Assembly (NCBI GenBank): GCA_040752355.1
Contig: JBFMHE010000003.1
Span: 124,001-188,000, forward strand
Reading direction: 5' to 3'
From: Nitrospirota bacterium
GTDB taxonomy: Bacteria > Nitrospirota > Thermodesulfovibrionia > Thermodesulfovibrionales > Dissulfurispiraceae
Length of the DNA stretch: 64,000 nt
Shown here: piece after piece, positions 43,789-51,572 of the stretch
How the letters are laid out: each line of letters opens with the position of its first letter
Position numbering within the stretch: the stretch's first letter is position 1
Made by a program: the position numbers and the translations under genes
Notes under the pieces: model-generated
Databases searched by the model: none
Told to the model about the DNA's origin: nothing
The model's input: the letters and a program-made list of their open reading frames with translations, nothing else

Positions 43789-45394
43789 GCGCTACGCTCA
43801 ACGTCTTCAGATTTTTCATGCTCAGGCCGATCTTCCTGTCTTCGACATTGACCTTGATGATCCGTACCATGATCTCGTCGCCCTCCTTGACCTCCCGGGA
43901 GGTGTCGATCTCGGATGAATAGACCAGGCCCTCGACACCGCCCTCGAGCTCGACGAAGATGCCGAAGTCGGTGATCCGGAGCACCTTGCCCGTGAACTCT
44001 TCACCGAGCTTGAACCGCGCCGGGATCTCGCTCTCCCACGGGTCGGGCGTGAGCTGCTTGATCCCGAGCGCCATGCGCTCCTTCTCGGGGTCGAGGCTCA
44101 GCACGACGGCATCGACCTTCTGCCCCTTCTTCAGCACCTCGGAGGGGTGCTTTATATGTTTGGTCCAGGAGAGGTCGGAGATATGGATAAGCCCGTCGAC
44201 GCCCTCGGGGAGGCGCACAAAGGCGCCGAAATCGGTGATGGTCTTGACCTTGCCGCTCACCCTGTCGCCGACCTTGTAGTGCTGTCCGACGAGCTCCCAG
44301 GGCTTGGGAGAGAGCTGCTTGATGCTGAGCGAGAGTCGCCGCTCTTCTTTGCTGATGTTGAGAATGACCGCTTCGACCTCGTCGCCGGCCGAGACATACT
44401 TCGACGGATGTTTGGTCCGCGGGGCCCAGTCGAGCTCGGACACATGCACCAGTCCTTCCAGCCCCTCTTCGATCTCGACGAAGACGCCGTAGTCGGTGAT
44501 CGTCACGACCTTGCCCTTGATCCTCATCCCCGGGGAGTACTTCTCATCCACCGTCAGCCAGGGATCGGCGATCTTCTGTTTGTAGCCAAGGGTCACCTTC
44601 TCGGTCTCCGCGTCGTATTTGAGGATGACGAACTCGGCTTCCTGCCCTAAATGGAAAAACTCCGAGGGATGATTTACCCTTCGCCAGGAGATATCCGATA
44701 TATGGAGCAGCCCGTCGATGCCGCCGAGGTCGACAAAGACACCGTAATCGGTGATGTTCTTGACGGTTCCCTTGAGGAGCGCGCCCTCCCTCAACACCGT
44801 GAGCGTCTCCCTCTTTTTCCTGTCCCGCTCCTCCTCCAGGATCGCCCTCCGGGAGACGACGAGGGAAACGCCTGCGGAATGTCCCCCGGCGCCCCTCTGC
44901 GGAACGAGCTTGAGAATCCTCAAGGGAACGGTCTTGCCTATGAACGCGTCGAGATCTTTGACGCCCTTTATATCGATCTGGGATGCGGGCAGGAACGCCT
45001 TGATGCCCATCACCATGGCGAAAAGACCGCCCTTCGTCTTTTCGATGATCGTCCCCTCGACCTGGGCATTGCTGGTATAGGCAGCGGTCAGGTTCTCGAG
45101 CGCTCTCATGCGGGACGCCTTCTCGCGGGAGAGAATGACGACGCCCTCCTCGTCGTTGATCCGCTCTACGAGGACCTCGATCTCATCCCCTTCTTTTACT
45201 GCAGCCAGCTCCGCATGCGAAAATTCCGAGGCAGGGATGATCCCCTCCGATTTATAGCCTACATCGACAACGACGCCATCGCTTCTGACCGCGATAACCC
45301 TGCCGCGGGTTACCGCGCCCCGTTCAATCCTGTGCAGCGTCTCAGCGTACAGTTTTTCGAGCTCTTTTGTTTCTTCTTTCGTTTGAATGTCCAT
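43778..45394 (-). CDS. rpsA: 30S ribosomal protein S1
   Basis: A 538-residue protein with six S1 (OB-fold) repeats of ~70-85 residues. The repeated hallmarks are VKNITDYGVFVDLGGIDGLLH, VVTITDYGVFVEIEEGLEG and VKTITDFGAFVRLPEGVDG, each in a shorter form. The first two repeats are the more diverged, ribosome-binding pair. S1 helps mRNA binding and start-site melting on the 30S subunit. AGGAGGAAGGG precedes the ATG by ~6-11 nt. The N-terminus lies inside ispH by 53 nt, a compact form of the ispH-rpsA linkage that is a fusion in some Clostridia. Confidence 0.96.
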   Translation of the reverse strand: MDIQTKEETKELEKLYAETLHRIERGAVTRGRVIAVRSDGVVVDVGYKSEGIIPASEFSHAELAAVKEGDEIEVLVERINDEEGVVILSREKASRMRALENLTAAYTSNAQVEGTIIEKTKGGLFAMVMGIKAFLPASQIDIKGVKDLDAFIGKTVPLRILKLVPQRGAGGHSAGVSLVVSRRAILEEERDRKKRETLTVLREGALLKGTVKNITDYGVFVDLGGIDGLLHISDISWRRVNHPSEFFHLGQEAEFVILKYDAETEKVTLGYKQKIADPWLTVDEKYSPGMRIKGKVVTITDYGVFVEIEEGLEGLVHVSELDWAPRTKHPSKYVSAGDEVEAVILNISKEERRLSLSIKQLSPKPWELVGQHYKVGDRVSGKVKTITDFGAFVRLPEGVDGLIHISDLSWTKHIKHPSEVLKKGQKVDAVVLSLDPEKERMALGIKQLTPDPWESEIPARFKLGEEFTGKVLRITDFGIFVELEGGVEGLVYSSEIDTSREVKEGDEIMVRIIKVNVEDRKIGLSMKNLKTLSVAHER

Positions 45395-46247
45395 TCCGTG
45401 CCCTTCCTCCTCTATTATCTCTAATCCTCTCTTCCACCTCTTTTATGATCCAGTCCGGCGTTGATGCACCCGCGGTGATCCCGACGGTCTTCGCCCCTGA
45501 AAACCAGGCGTCCTCGATCTCAGCAGCGGTCTCTATGTGGTGGGTGGGAACTCCCCGTGCGACGCATAAATTGGCGAGCTGCGTCGTATTCGCGCTGTTC
45601 TTGCCGCCGACGACCATCATCACGTCGACCCTCTTCGCCAGATCCTCCGTCTCCTTGAGCCGCAGCGCCGTTGAATTGCATATGGTATTGAAGACCTTGA
45701 TCTCCTTGACATGCTCGAGCAGGTCGTTCAACACGCGCTTCAGCAGCGCCACCGGCTGGGTCGTCTGCACGATGACCCCTACCTTGCTCTTCAGCGTGGG
45801 AATCGGATCGTTCTTGTTGATGACAACGGCATCGTCTCCGGCGTAACTTATCAGGCCCTTGACCTCGGGATGCTCTTTATCGCCAATAATTACAACCTGA
45901 TAGCCGTCTTCCTTTAAAAGTTTAGCATATTGCTGCGCCTTTTTCACAAAGGGGCAGGTCGCATCCACCACTGCGTAGGGCTTCTCCCCGAGCGCCCGGG
46001 AGATGTCCTGCGGGATGCCGTGCGTCCTGATGATGAGCGTCTTTATTTCCTTCGTATGAATGCTGTCCGTGGGCACGACTCCCTCTGCCCTCAGCGTCTC
46101 GATTACCTGTGGATTATGGATGATCGGCCCGAGGGTGAATACCTTCTTTCCCTGCCCGGCAGCATCGAAGGCGAGATCGACCGCCCGCTTTACTCCGAAG
46201 CAGAAGCCTGCCCGTTTTGCGGTTTTTATTTGCATATCTTTACTCAT
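45342..46247 (-). CDS. ispH: 4-hydroxy-3-methylbut-2-enyl diphosphate reductase IspH
   Basis: A 301-residue Fe-S enzyme for the last step of the MEP isoprenoid pathway, giving IPP and DMAPP. The three cluster cysteines are in RAGFCFGVKRAV (C16), VDATCPFVKKAQ (~96) and FNTICNSTALRL (~190). RTHGIP and GASTPDWIIKEV complete the signature. The normal family C-terminus ends near IKEVEERI. About 25 further, very basic residues are translated from sequence that also encodes the start of rpsA. It lies behind cmk and before rpsA and sppA in one minus-strand run. Confidence 0.95.
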   Translation of the reverse strand: MSKDMQIKTAKRAGFCFGVKRAVDLAFDAAGQGKKVFTLGPIIHNPQVIETLRAEGVVPTDSIHTKEIKTLIIRTHGIPQDISRALGEKPYAVVDATCPFVKKAQQYAKLLKEDGYQVVIIGDKEHPEVKGLISYAGDDAVVINKNDPIPTLKSKVGVIVQTTQPVALLKRVLNDLLEHVKEIKVFNTICNSTALRLKETEDLAKRVDVMMVVGGKNSANTTQLANLCVARGVPTHHIETAAEIEDAWFSGAKTVGITAGASTPDWIIKEVEERIRDNRGGRARNGHSNERRNKRARKTVR

Positions 46248-46391
46248 ATTATCTAGGATACAGGATTTTGTATATACTCTTCAAGGGCTTATGTCGCTGC
46301 CATCGACCCGGGTGCACTTCCGGCCGGCTGCCAGGAAGCAGACATTACTATAATTGTAATATGTTACGGGGAGAGAAGATATTCTTTTTTT

Positions 46392-47039
46392 CTAGGAAAC
46401 CGAGGAGAGCATGCGGTCGACGACCTCGTCGATGCTCATTGTGGTGGTGTCGATGTAGAACGCGTCATCGGCTCTCTTCAGGGGGGCGATATCGCGCCGG
46501 CTGTCCCTGGTGTCCCGTTCCCGCACGTCCTCGAGCGCCTTGTCCACCGTGATATCCATCCCTTTCTCCTTCAGCTGGCAGTACCGTCTGCGGGCCCGCT
46601 CTTCTTCCGAGGCGTCGAGATAGAACTTTTTCCAGGCGTCGGGGAAGACGACGGTCGTCATATCCCGGCCTTCGACAACGATATCGTGATGCGCTGCAGC
46701 GTCCCTCTGCACCTGGAAGAGAAAGTCCCGTATCGCCTGCCGTGCAGAGAAGACCGATGCGTAGTGGCCCATTTCAGGGGTGCGGATCGCCTCGGAGACA
46801 TCTTCGCCGTTGATGCAGACCGTGCCGTCGGCGAAGGTGATCGAGACGCCTCGCACTGCGGCGCGAAGCTCGTCGTCGCTACTCCCCTCCTCCAGGCCCT
46901 TCCTCCGCAGGTGGAGCGCAACAGCGCGGTAGAGGGCGCCGGTATCGAGATACTGGAATCCCAGCCTCTCGGCAAGGAGCCTCGAAATGGTCCCTTTCCC
47001 AGACCCCGAAGGGCCGTCTATCGCGATGACCTTAAGCAT
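46392..47039 (-). CDS. cmk: cytidylate kinase
   Basis: A 215-residue (d)CMP kinase. P-loop IDGPSGSGKGTISR (~6-19), FQYLDTGALYRAVAL, EGRDMTTVVFPDA and the lid segment RDTRDSRRDIAPLK are present. The start at 47039 (MLKVIAIDGP) matches the family. The upstream 23-codon in-frame extension is translated from an inverted-repeat element and is rejected. Cmk, IspH and S1 are neighbours in many bacteria. The 144-bp gap before ispH has an AT-rich patch with possible promoters and no gene. Confidence 0.94.
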   Translation of the reverse strand: MLKVIAIDGPSGSGKGTISRLLAERLGFQYLDTGALYRAVALHLRRKGLEEGSSDDELRAAVRGVSITFADGTVCINGEDVSEAIRTPEMGHYASVFSARQAIRDFLFQVQRDAAAHHDIVVEGRDMTTVVFPDAWKKFYLDASEEERARRRYCQLKEKGMDITVDKALEDVRERDTRDSRRDIAPLKRADDAFYIDTTTMSIDEVVDRMLSSVS

Positions 47040-47048
47040 ACCGTTAAG

Positions 47049-47178
47049 GACAAATTCGAAATCCGAAGCGCGACGCTCGGAAAAGATAAATCGAAATCCT
47101 GCCATCAAAATTCTGAACCGACTTCGTTTTGGACATGATTCGTATTTCGGATTCAGTGCTTCGGATTTCGAATTTGTC
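47049..47178. repeat. inverted-repeat element between apt and cmk (perfect 21-bp arms)
   Basis: Arms 47049-47069 and 47158-47178 are perfectly complementary over 21 bp and built on TTCGAA-type motifs, with an 88-nt loop that repeats related words (AAATCGAAATCC, ATTCGTATTTCGG). The element fills the whole space between the apt stop (4 nt away) and the cmk start (9 nt away). A partly similar TTCGAATTTGG stretch occurs near 63370-63400. The arms are AT-richer than the neighbouring genes. Confidence 0.7.
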
Positions 47179-47182
47179 TTGT

Positions 47183-47716
47183 CTATTCTCCTTCGAACTC
47201 CGTCAAGGCATAAATGGCGTGTCCTTTATCGGCGAGGCGTTGGGCGCCGCCTACGTCGGGCAGGTTGACGATGAACGCCATCTCCGCGACGACAGCGCCC
47301 AGCTTCTCGATCAGCGCGGCGGCGGCGAGCGCGGTGCCTCCGGTCGCGAGGAGGTCGTCGATGAGGAGCACCCGTGTCCCTTCCCGCAGGGAGTCCTTAT
47401 GCATCTCGACGGTATCGGTGCCGTACTCGAGGGCATACTCATGGCTTATCTTCTCGGCAGGAAGTTTTCCCTTCTTGCGCACCGGGACAAACCCCTTCCC
47501 GAGCGTATAGGAGAGCGCGCCGCCGATGATGAAGCCGCGCGACTCGATGCCCACAATGACGTCGAAGGGGATGTCGCCCTTGATATACCGCTGGGTAAGG
47601 CTGTCGATGACGAGCCTGAACCCTACGGGGTCCTTGATGAGCGTCGTGATATCCCTGAACATGATCCCCTTCTTGGGATAATCGGGAATGGTCCGGATCT
47701 GCGACTTGATCGACAT
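47183..47716 (-). CDS. apt: adenine phosphoribosyltransferase
   Basis: A 177-residue type I PRTase that converts adenine and PRPP to AMP. The PRPP loop is VLLIDDLLATGGTALAAA (~118-135), and the substrate segment GIESRGFIIGGALSYTLG is typical. The frame is open for 83 codons upstream, but the ATG at 47716 is preceded by AGGAGG and gives the family N-terminus. It lies 8 nt after the MTA phosphorylase gene. That enzyme releases adenine, so the pair forms a complete route from methylthioadenosine to AMP. Confidence 0.95.
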   Translation of the reverse strand: MSIKSQIRTIPDYPKKGIMFRDITTLIKDPVGFRLVIDSLTQRYIKGDIPFDVIVGIESRGFIIGGALSYTLGKGFVPVRKKGKLPAEKISHEYALEYGTDTVEMHKDSLREGTRVLLIDDLLATGGTALAAAALIEKLGAVVAEMAFIVNLPDVGGAQRLADKGHAIYALTEFEGE

Positions 47717-47724
47717 ACCGCCTC

Positions 47725-48492
47725 CTAGGTGCAGTGCTCGCACCCGCCGCTGCTGATTTTTGCGACGGTTTGAACGAGCAGCTTTTTTACATTCTCCGCG
47801 TTCTTGGTCATGATGGAGAGGACCATTTCCCACGTCACCGGCTCTTCGCCCTCTTTCCAGCAGTCGTAGTCGGTGGACATGGCGATCGATTGATAGCAGA
47901 TACCCACCTCGCGGGCAAGGATGACTTCCGGCACGGTGGACATATTGATGACGTCGGCGCCCCACATCCTGAACATGTGCGATTCGGCCTTGGTGGAGAA
48001 GCGCGGGCCCTCGATGGTAATGACCGTGCCTTTGGAGTGGTGTCTCAGCTTGAGCTCCTTTGCCGCGGTGACGAGCAGCGTGCGCAGGCCGGCGCAGAAC
48101 GGCTCGGCCATCGGCGTATGGATCACCTTCTCATCGTGGAAGGTAAGCGGGCGGTGCTTGGTGAAGTCGATGAACTGGTCGACGAATACGAAGTCGCCGG
48201 GCCGTATCTTCTCCCGCAGCGAGCCGACGGCGGTCGTGGCGAGGATATGCGTGCAGTCCGCCTCCTTCAGGGCGAAGAGGTTGGCCCTGAAATTGACGCC
48301 TGTGGGATAGATCGTATGGCCTTTGCCGTGGCGGGCGAGAATGACCGTGTCGACGCCGTGGATCTTCCCGGTCGTCAGGGCTGAGGAGGGCGCGCCGTAG
48401 GGGGTCTTGACCTTCTTCTCTTTTTTATCTTTCATCAGGCGCGGATCGTCCATGCCCGAGCCGCCGATGATGCCCACTTTTATCGCTGTCAT
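47725..48492 (-). CDS. mtnP: S-methyl-5'-thioadenosine phosphorylase
   Basis: A 255-residue trimeric purine nucleoside phosphorylase-family enzyme that splits methylthioadenosine into adenine and methylthioribose-1-phosphate. Key segments are [11 protein letters not shown] (~8-18), the phosphate-site [38 protein letters not shown] and [14 protein letters not shown]. The C-terminal Cys-rich tail (SSGGCEHCT) is like that of archaeal and thermophile MTAPs, where such cysteines form stabilising disulfides. The close spacing with apt supports the MTA, rather than the inosine/guanosine, assignment. Confidence 0.9.
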   Translation of the reverse strand: MTAIKVGIIGGSGMDDPRLMKDKKEKKVKTPYGAPSSALTTGKIHGVDTVILARHGKGHTIYPTGVNFRANLFALKEADCTHILATTAVGSLREKIRPGDFVFVDQFIDFTKHRPLTFHDEKVIHTPMAEPFCAGLRTLLVTAAKELKLRHHSKGTVITIEGPRFSTKAESHMFRMWGADVINMSTVPEVILAREVGICYQSIAMSTDYDCWKEGEEPVTWEMVLSIMTKNAENVKKLLVQTVAKISSGGCEHCT

Positions 48493-48608
48493 CGATACCC
48501 CCTGTGCGTTGTTTTACCTCAAACGATAAAGGAATTTCATGATGATTGTCAACTAAGGGCCCTCATGATTCTCTCTCTTCCGCCGATAATAAGGAGAGGC
48601 GCTTGGAC

Positions 48609-49034
48609 ATGAGAGGTAATCATCACAACCAGAGGAACTTCTTCAGGGTCGATGCGTATATCCCCTTTACGCACCGCCGCATCCCTTCCGGAGAGCCAGC
48701 GGTGCGTACCGCCGCTGTTTTATCTCCGGAGGAGGCCCTCCTGCTGCAAGACATCGCTGTCAAGAAAGTCAATATCAGTGGAGGCGGCCTCGCCTTTGAC
48801 TCGCAGAGACCGTACAATCCGGGTGATCGGATCGAGATAGCCATGGTGCTGAAGGTCCGGGACGGCGCGCTCGTCGTCTGCGGTGAAGTGGTGCGGACCG
48901 ATCAGGTGAGGGGTCTCTACCGTGTCGCGGTCAGGTACCTCGATATGGACGAAAAGATCAGGGGCATTATCACCAAATTCGTCTTCCTGCGGGAGCGCGA
49001 GCTCAGGGATGAAAAACGCGCCGGGTGGCTGTGA
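48609..49034 (+). CDS. PilZ-domain protein
   Basis: A ~141-residue protein that is essentially one PilZ domain. The RNFFRVDAYIPF start supplies the Arg of the RxxxR-type motif in a reduced form, and VNISGGGLAFDS matches the (D/N)xSxxG motif. It ends with a charged helix (RERELRDEKRAGWL). Only one clear Arg is present in the first motif, so c-di-GMP binding may be weak or absent. AAGGAGAGG lies 9 nt before this ATG, while a TTG two codons earlier is possible. The earlier in-frame TTG at 48546 lacks support. Confidence 0.85.
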   Translation: MRGNHHNQRNFFRVDAYIPFTHRRIPSGEPAVRTAAVLSPEEALLLQDIAVKKVNISGGGLAFDSQRPYNPGDRIEIAMVLKVRDGALVVCGEVVRTDQVRGLYRVAVRYLDMDEKIRGIITKFVFLRERELRDEKRAGWL

Positions 49035-49064
49035 GCGCAGCAGTCCGGGAAGGGAGAGGGCCCC

Positions 49065-50186
49065 TTACTCGACGATGACGAACCGCTTTATTCTCTCGCC
49101 TCTCCTGCCTTTTACCCCGATATCTTCGAGCCGTGCGATTCTCCCCTCGCGCCGGGCCTTGAGGATTTTCTGGACCGTGTCGGGCCCGAGCCCGGGCACG
49201 CGCAGCAGCGCCTCCTTATCGGCCGTGTTGATCCTGACCGGGTAGAATTCAGGATGGCGCTCTGCCCAGAGCTCCTTCGGATCCCTGTCCAGCCGAAGAT
49301 TTCCATCCTCGCCGAAGATGATATCGCTTTTATCGAAGCCGTACTTGCGGCAGAGAAAGTCGACCTGATAGAGGCGGTGCTCCCTCACGAAGAGCTCGTC
49401 GGGTGTCGTGAGCACATGCCGCTCTCCGGGAATCCCGGGGTCGCCCAGCCCCTTTTGGTAGGCCGAAAAGTAGACCCTCCTGAAGTTCATGCGACGGTAG
49501 AGCCCGAAAAGGTAATCGACGATCTCGGCGTCCTTCTCGTCGGACGCGCCGACGATGAACTGCGTGGTGCATTTGACCTTCGAAAACCTCATCCCCTTTC
49601 CCGTGAGCGCGCTCATGAGCTTAAGCGGGCGGAGGATGTCGTTGTGGTAATCCTTGTTGTTCGAGAGCAGATCGAAGTGTTTCTTCCCGGGGGTCTCGAT
49701 ATTCAGCGAGACCGAGTTCGCAAGGGCGAGTGATTCCTCGATCGCCGCGTCGGAAGCCCCGGGAATCACCTTCAGGTGGATGTAGCCCTTAAACCCGTGC
49801 TTGTATCTGAGCAGCCGGGCAACCGCAGTGATCCTGTCCATGGTATGGTCGGGGCTGCCGATCACGCCGGAGCTGAGAAACAGGCCGAACACCTTCCTCC
49901 TCCGGTAATAATCGAGAAAGACCCGGACTATCTCTTCAGGCAGGAGCGTGCAGCGCCGCATATCGGTCCGCGCGCGGAGCGGGCAGTATTTGCAGTCGTT
50001 GACGCAGGCGTTCGAAAGGAGCGTCTTCAGGAGAACCGAATAGCCGCCCTGGGGAAGGGTCACCGGGTAGAGCCACTTTCCCTCCTGCCCCCGCTTCCGG
50101 CGGTCGTCATTCCCGGTGCCGCATGCGCAGGCGAGGTCATACTGGGAATCTCTGGCGAGCACCTTCAATTTTTCGATCGTGTCCAT
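49065..50186 (-). CDS. radical SAM protein with C-terminal helix-hairpin-helix, DNA repair/modification type
   Basis: A 373-residue radical SAM enzyme. The [4Fe-4S] cysteines are C61, C65 and C68 (CVNDCKYC). LFLSSGVIGSPDHTM is typical of the subgroup. The last ~70 residues hold an HhH DNA-binding motif (VRINTADKEALLRVPGLGP). It matches the family often called putative DNA modification/repair radical SAM protein, which is usually encoded beside a uracil-DNA-glycosylase-related partner. No partner is next to it here. An extra N-terminal ACACG pair (C20, C22) may hold another metal. The reaction is unknown for the family. Confidence 0.88.
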   Translation of the reverse strand: MDTIEKLKVLARDSQYDLACACGTGNDDRRKRGQEGKWLYPVTLPQGGYSVLLKTLLSNACVNDCKYCPLRARTDMRRCTLLPEEIVRVFLDYYRRRKVFGLFLSSGVIGSPDHTMDRITAVARLLRYKHGFKGYIHLKVIPGASDAAIEESLALANSVSLNIETPGKKHFDLLSNNKDYHNDILRPLKLMSALTGKGMRFSKVKCTTQFIVGASDEKDAEIVDYLFGLYRRMNFRRVYFSAYQKGLGDPGIPGERHVLTTPDELFVREHRLYQVDFLCRKYGFDKSDIIFGEDGNLRLDRDPKELWAERHPEFYPVRINTADKEALLRVPGLGPDTVQKILKARREGRIARLEDIGVKGRRGERIKRFVIVE

Positions 50187-50280
50187 CGGGAACGTCCTGA
50201 AAAATTATACCATAAGGGCACGCTGCCTCCTCAGTGCGGCAGAGGCTGCGGAATCGCCCCCCGTTGACCTCCCCGGCTTC

Positions 50281-50289
50281 TGCTATAAT
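50281..50289 (+). promoter_or_regulatory. extended -10 promoter of the exported hypothetical gene
   Basis: TGCTATAAT (50281-50289) is a perfect extended -10 element. A TTGACC sits only 14 nt upstream, too close to be the -35. The leader to the ATG at 50341 is about 45 nt and holds a GGGAGAG ribosome binding site. Confidence 0.55.
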
Positions 50290-50340
50290 GGAGATGATTT
50301 CGAAGTCAATTCACCATGGCTGGTGATCGGGAGAGCCTGC

Positions 50341-50847
50341 ATGAAGCGCTGGATATTAATGGTCATGATGGTCGCCATACTCCCCTCGGCGGGACATGCG
50401 GGAGGGCAGAAGGAGTATAGATCGCCCGATGGCCGCCTTCGCGCCCTCGTGATCGACGTGGGCAAAGACCGGACCGGTCTTCCGGAGAGCCGCATCGAGA
50501 TCCGCAAGACCAACGGAGCGCTGGTATTCGAAAAAGACTACAGCTCCCCTGACGGCAGCCACGGATGGGTGGTCGCGAGCGCGACCTGGACCCCTGATTC
50601 AATGTTCTTCGTATTCGGCATGTACAGCTCCGGCGGCCACCAGCCCTGGCAGAATCCCGTAAACTTTTATTCACGAAGACACAAGAGGGTCTTCTCTCTC
50701 AATAAGTATGTGGGCACCATAACCGACCCCGAGGTCCAGGTGGTCGCCCCCGATATCGTCAAGGTGATCGCCCGCAAGAAGGGACGTATAGAAGACACCG
50801 AGGTCATTGCGAGCTTGAGCAAGCTGCTGAAGCAGAAGAAGCGGTAA
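50341..50847 (+). CDS. exported hypothetical protein
   Basis: A 168-residue protein with a clear signal peptide (MKRWILMVMMVAILPSAGHA, cleavage after AGHA). The mature part has two propeller-like strands of the PD40 kind (YRSPDGRLRALVIDV, TWTPDSMFFVFGMY) but is too short for a whole propeller, so it may be a single small beta domain. GGGAGAG lies 5 nt before the chosen ATG. The frame remains open upstream but there it overlaps the antisense radical SAM gene. Function unknown, probably periplasmic. Confidence 0.75.
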   Translation: MKRWILMVMMVAILPSAGHAGGQKEYRSPDGRLRALVIDVGKDRTGLPESRIEIRKTNGALVFEKDYSSPDGSHGWVVASATWTPDSMFFVFGMYSSGGHQPWQNPVNFYSRRHKRVFSLNKYVGTITDPEVQVVAPDIVKVIARKKGRIEDTEVIASLSKLLKQKKR

Positions 50848-50960
50848 TAGGTAGTGATTGCTATCACAAATCCGCAGTACTGCGGGCAACGGCAGAGGGT
50901 CAGGCTCGACTATTGCCACTCATAGGGAGGCGAGATGGATTCACGGGAAAGCGGGAGCGC

Positions 50961-51230
50961 TCACTTAGGCGAATGCGACCGCACATATTTTTTGAGCGCC
51001 TCATCCATACGCGATTGCCATCCTTTGCCTTTGGATTTGAAATATTCCACCACTTCGCGAGACAGTCTTACCGTAGTAGGAACTTTTGTAGGGGTCTTTT
51101 GCGGACCTCTGCCCTTTCTATGCGCCTTCACGATGCCGGGCAAAACTTCCGATGCATGGCGGGCCTTCTTGAAATCCTCAGCCGTGAGCTCCCGCACCTC
51201 TCCCTTATCATTGACCAATGGTTTCTTCAT
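50961..51230 (-). CDS. brnA: BrnA-family antitoxin
   Basis: An 89-residue antitoxin. The C-terminal part (PTTVRLSREVVEYFKSKGKGWQSRM, in shorter form) is a ribbon-helix-helix-like BrnA DNA-binding region ending in an amphipathic helix. The N-terminal half probably wraps the toxin. It overlaps the toxin gene by 23 nt. GGGAGAGAAAC precedes the ATG. The complex likely represses its own promoter. Confidence 0.9.
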   Translation of the reverse strand: MKKPLVNDKGEVRELTAEDFKKARHASEVLPGIVKAHRKGRGPQKTPTKVPTTVRLSREVVEYFKSKGKGWQSRMDEALKKYVRSHSPK

Positions 51231-51483
51231 AACAGTTTCTCTCCCTTCCGTTTGCTTTCCTCAGGCTTATTACTCTTACTGCCTCACCCCTTACGGTAAG
51301 TGCCATTACGTGGAGCCGTGAGTTTACAGGGCCGATTGCTACCAATCTTTCTTCTTCATATTCCCTTCGGGTATCAGGGATGACAAGGGCTGCCTCCCCA
51401 TCGAATTCGGCGGCGGCGGTGAAATCTACCTTGTGCTTTTTTAGATTGCGCTGCCTTTTCTCCTCATCCCATTCATAACGCAT
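51208..51483 (-). CDS. brnT: BrnT-family toxin (RelE-like RNase)
   Basis: A 91-residue toxin matching BrnT: YEWDEEKRQRNLKKHKVDF at the start, PDTRREYEEERLVAIGPV in the middle and RVISLRKANGRERNCYE at the end. The basic and aromatic residues of the RNase site (Lys/Arg/Tyr near the C-terminus) are kept. The start at 51483 is chosen because the 12 codons before it are part of the promoter (51490-51519). The toxin-first order, with the antitoxin second, is normal for BrnTA. Confidence 0.9.
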   Translation of the reverse strand: MRYEWDEEKRQRNLKKHKVDFTAAAEFDGEAALVIPDTRREYEEERLVAIGPVNSRLHVMALTVRGEAVRVISLRKANGRERNCYEETIGQ

Positions 51484-51489
51484 AATTAT

Positions 51490-51519
51490 ATTGTAATAAC
51501 AAAATGATCCGCCTGTCAA
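51490..51519 (-). promoter_or_regulatory. brnTA promoter, predicted leaderless
   Basis: On the minus strand TTGACA (51514-51519), an 18-nt spacer and TACAAT (51490-51495). The brnT ATG starts 7 nt after the -10, at the expected transcription start. An AT-rich near-palindrome covering the -10 (TACAATATAATTAT region) is a likely site for autoregulation. Confidence 0.6.
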
Positions 51520-51572
51520 TTAGATTGTACATATAAAATAGTAGAGAGGAGAGGGAATACAGTGAGGTGATG

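Noticed and set aside
47040..47108. 23-residue N-terminal extension of cytidylate kinase
   Set aside because: It is the translation of the inverted-repeat arm. The P-loop is in its usual place from the ATG at 47039.
47717..47965. 83-codon N-terminal extension of Apt
   Set aside because: Shadow of the mtnP gene in another frame. A good ribosome binding site and the family start are at 47716.
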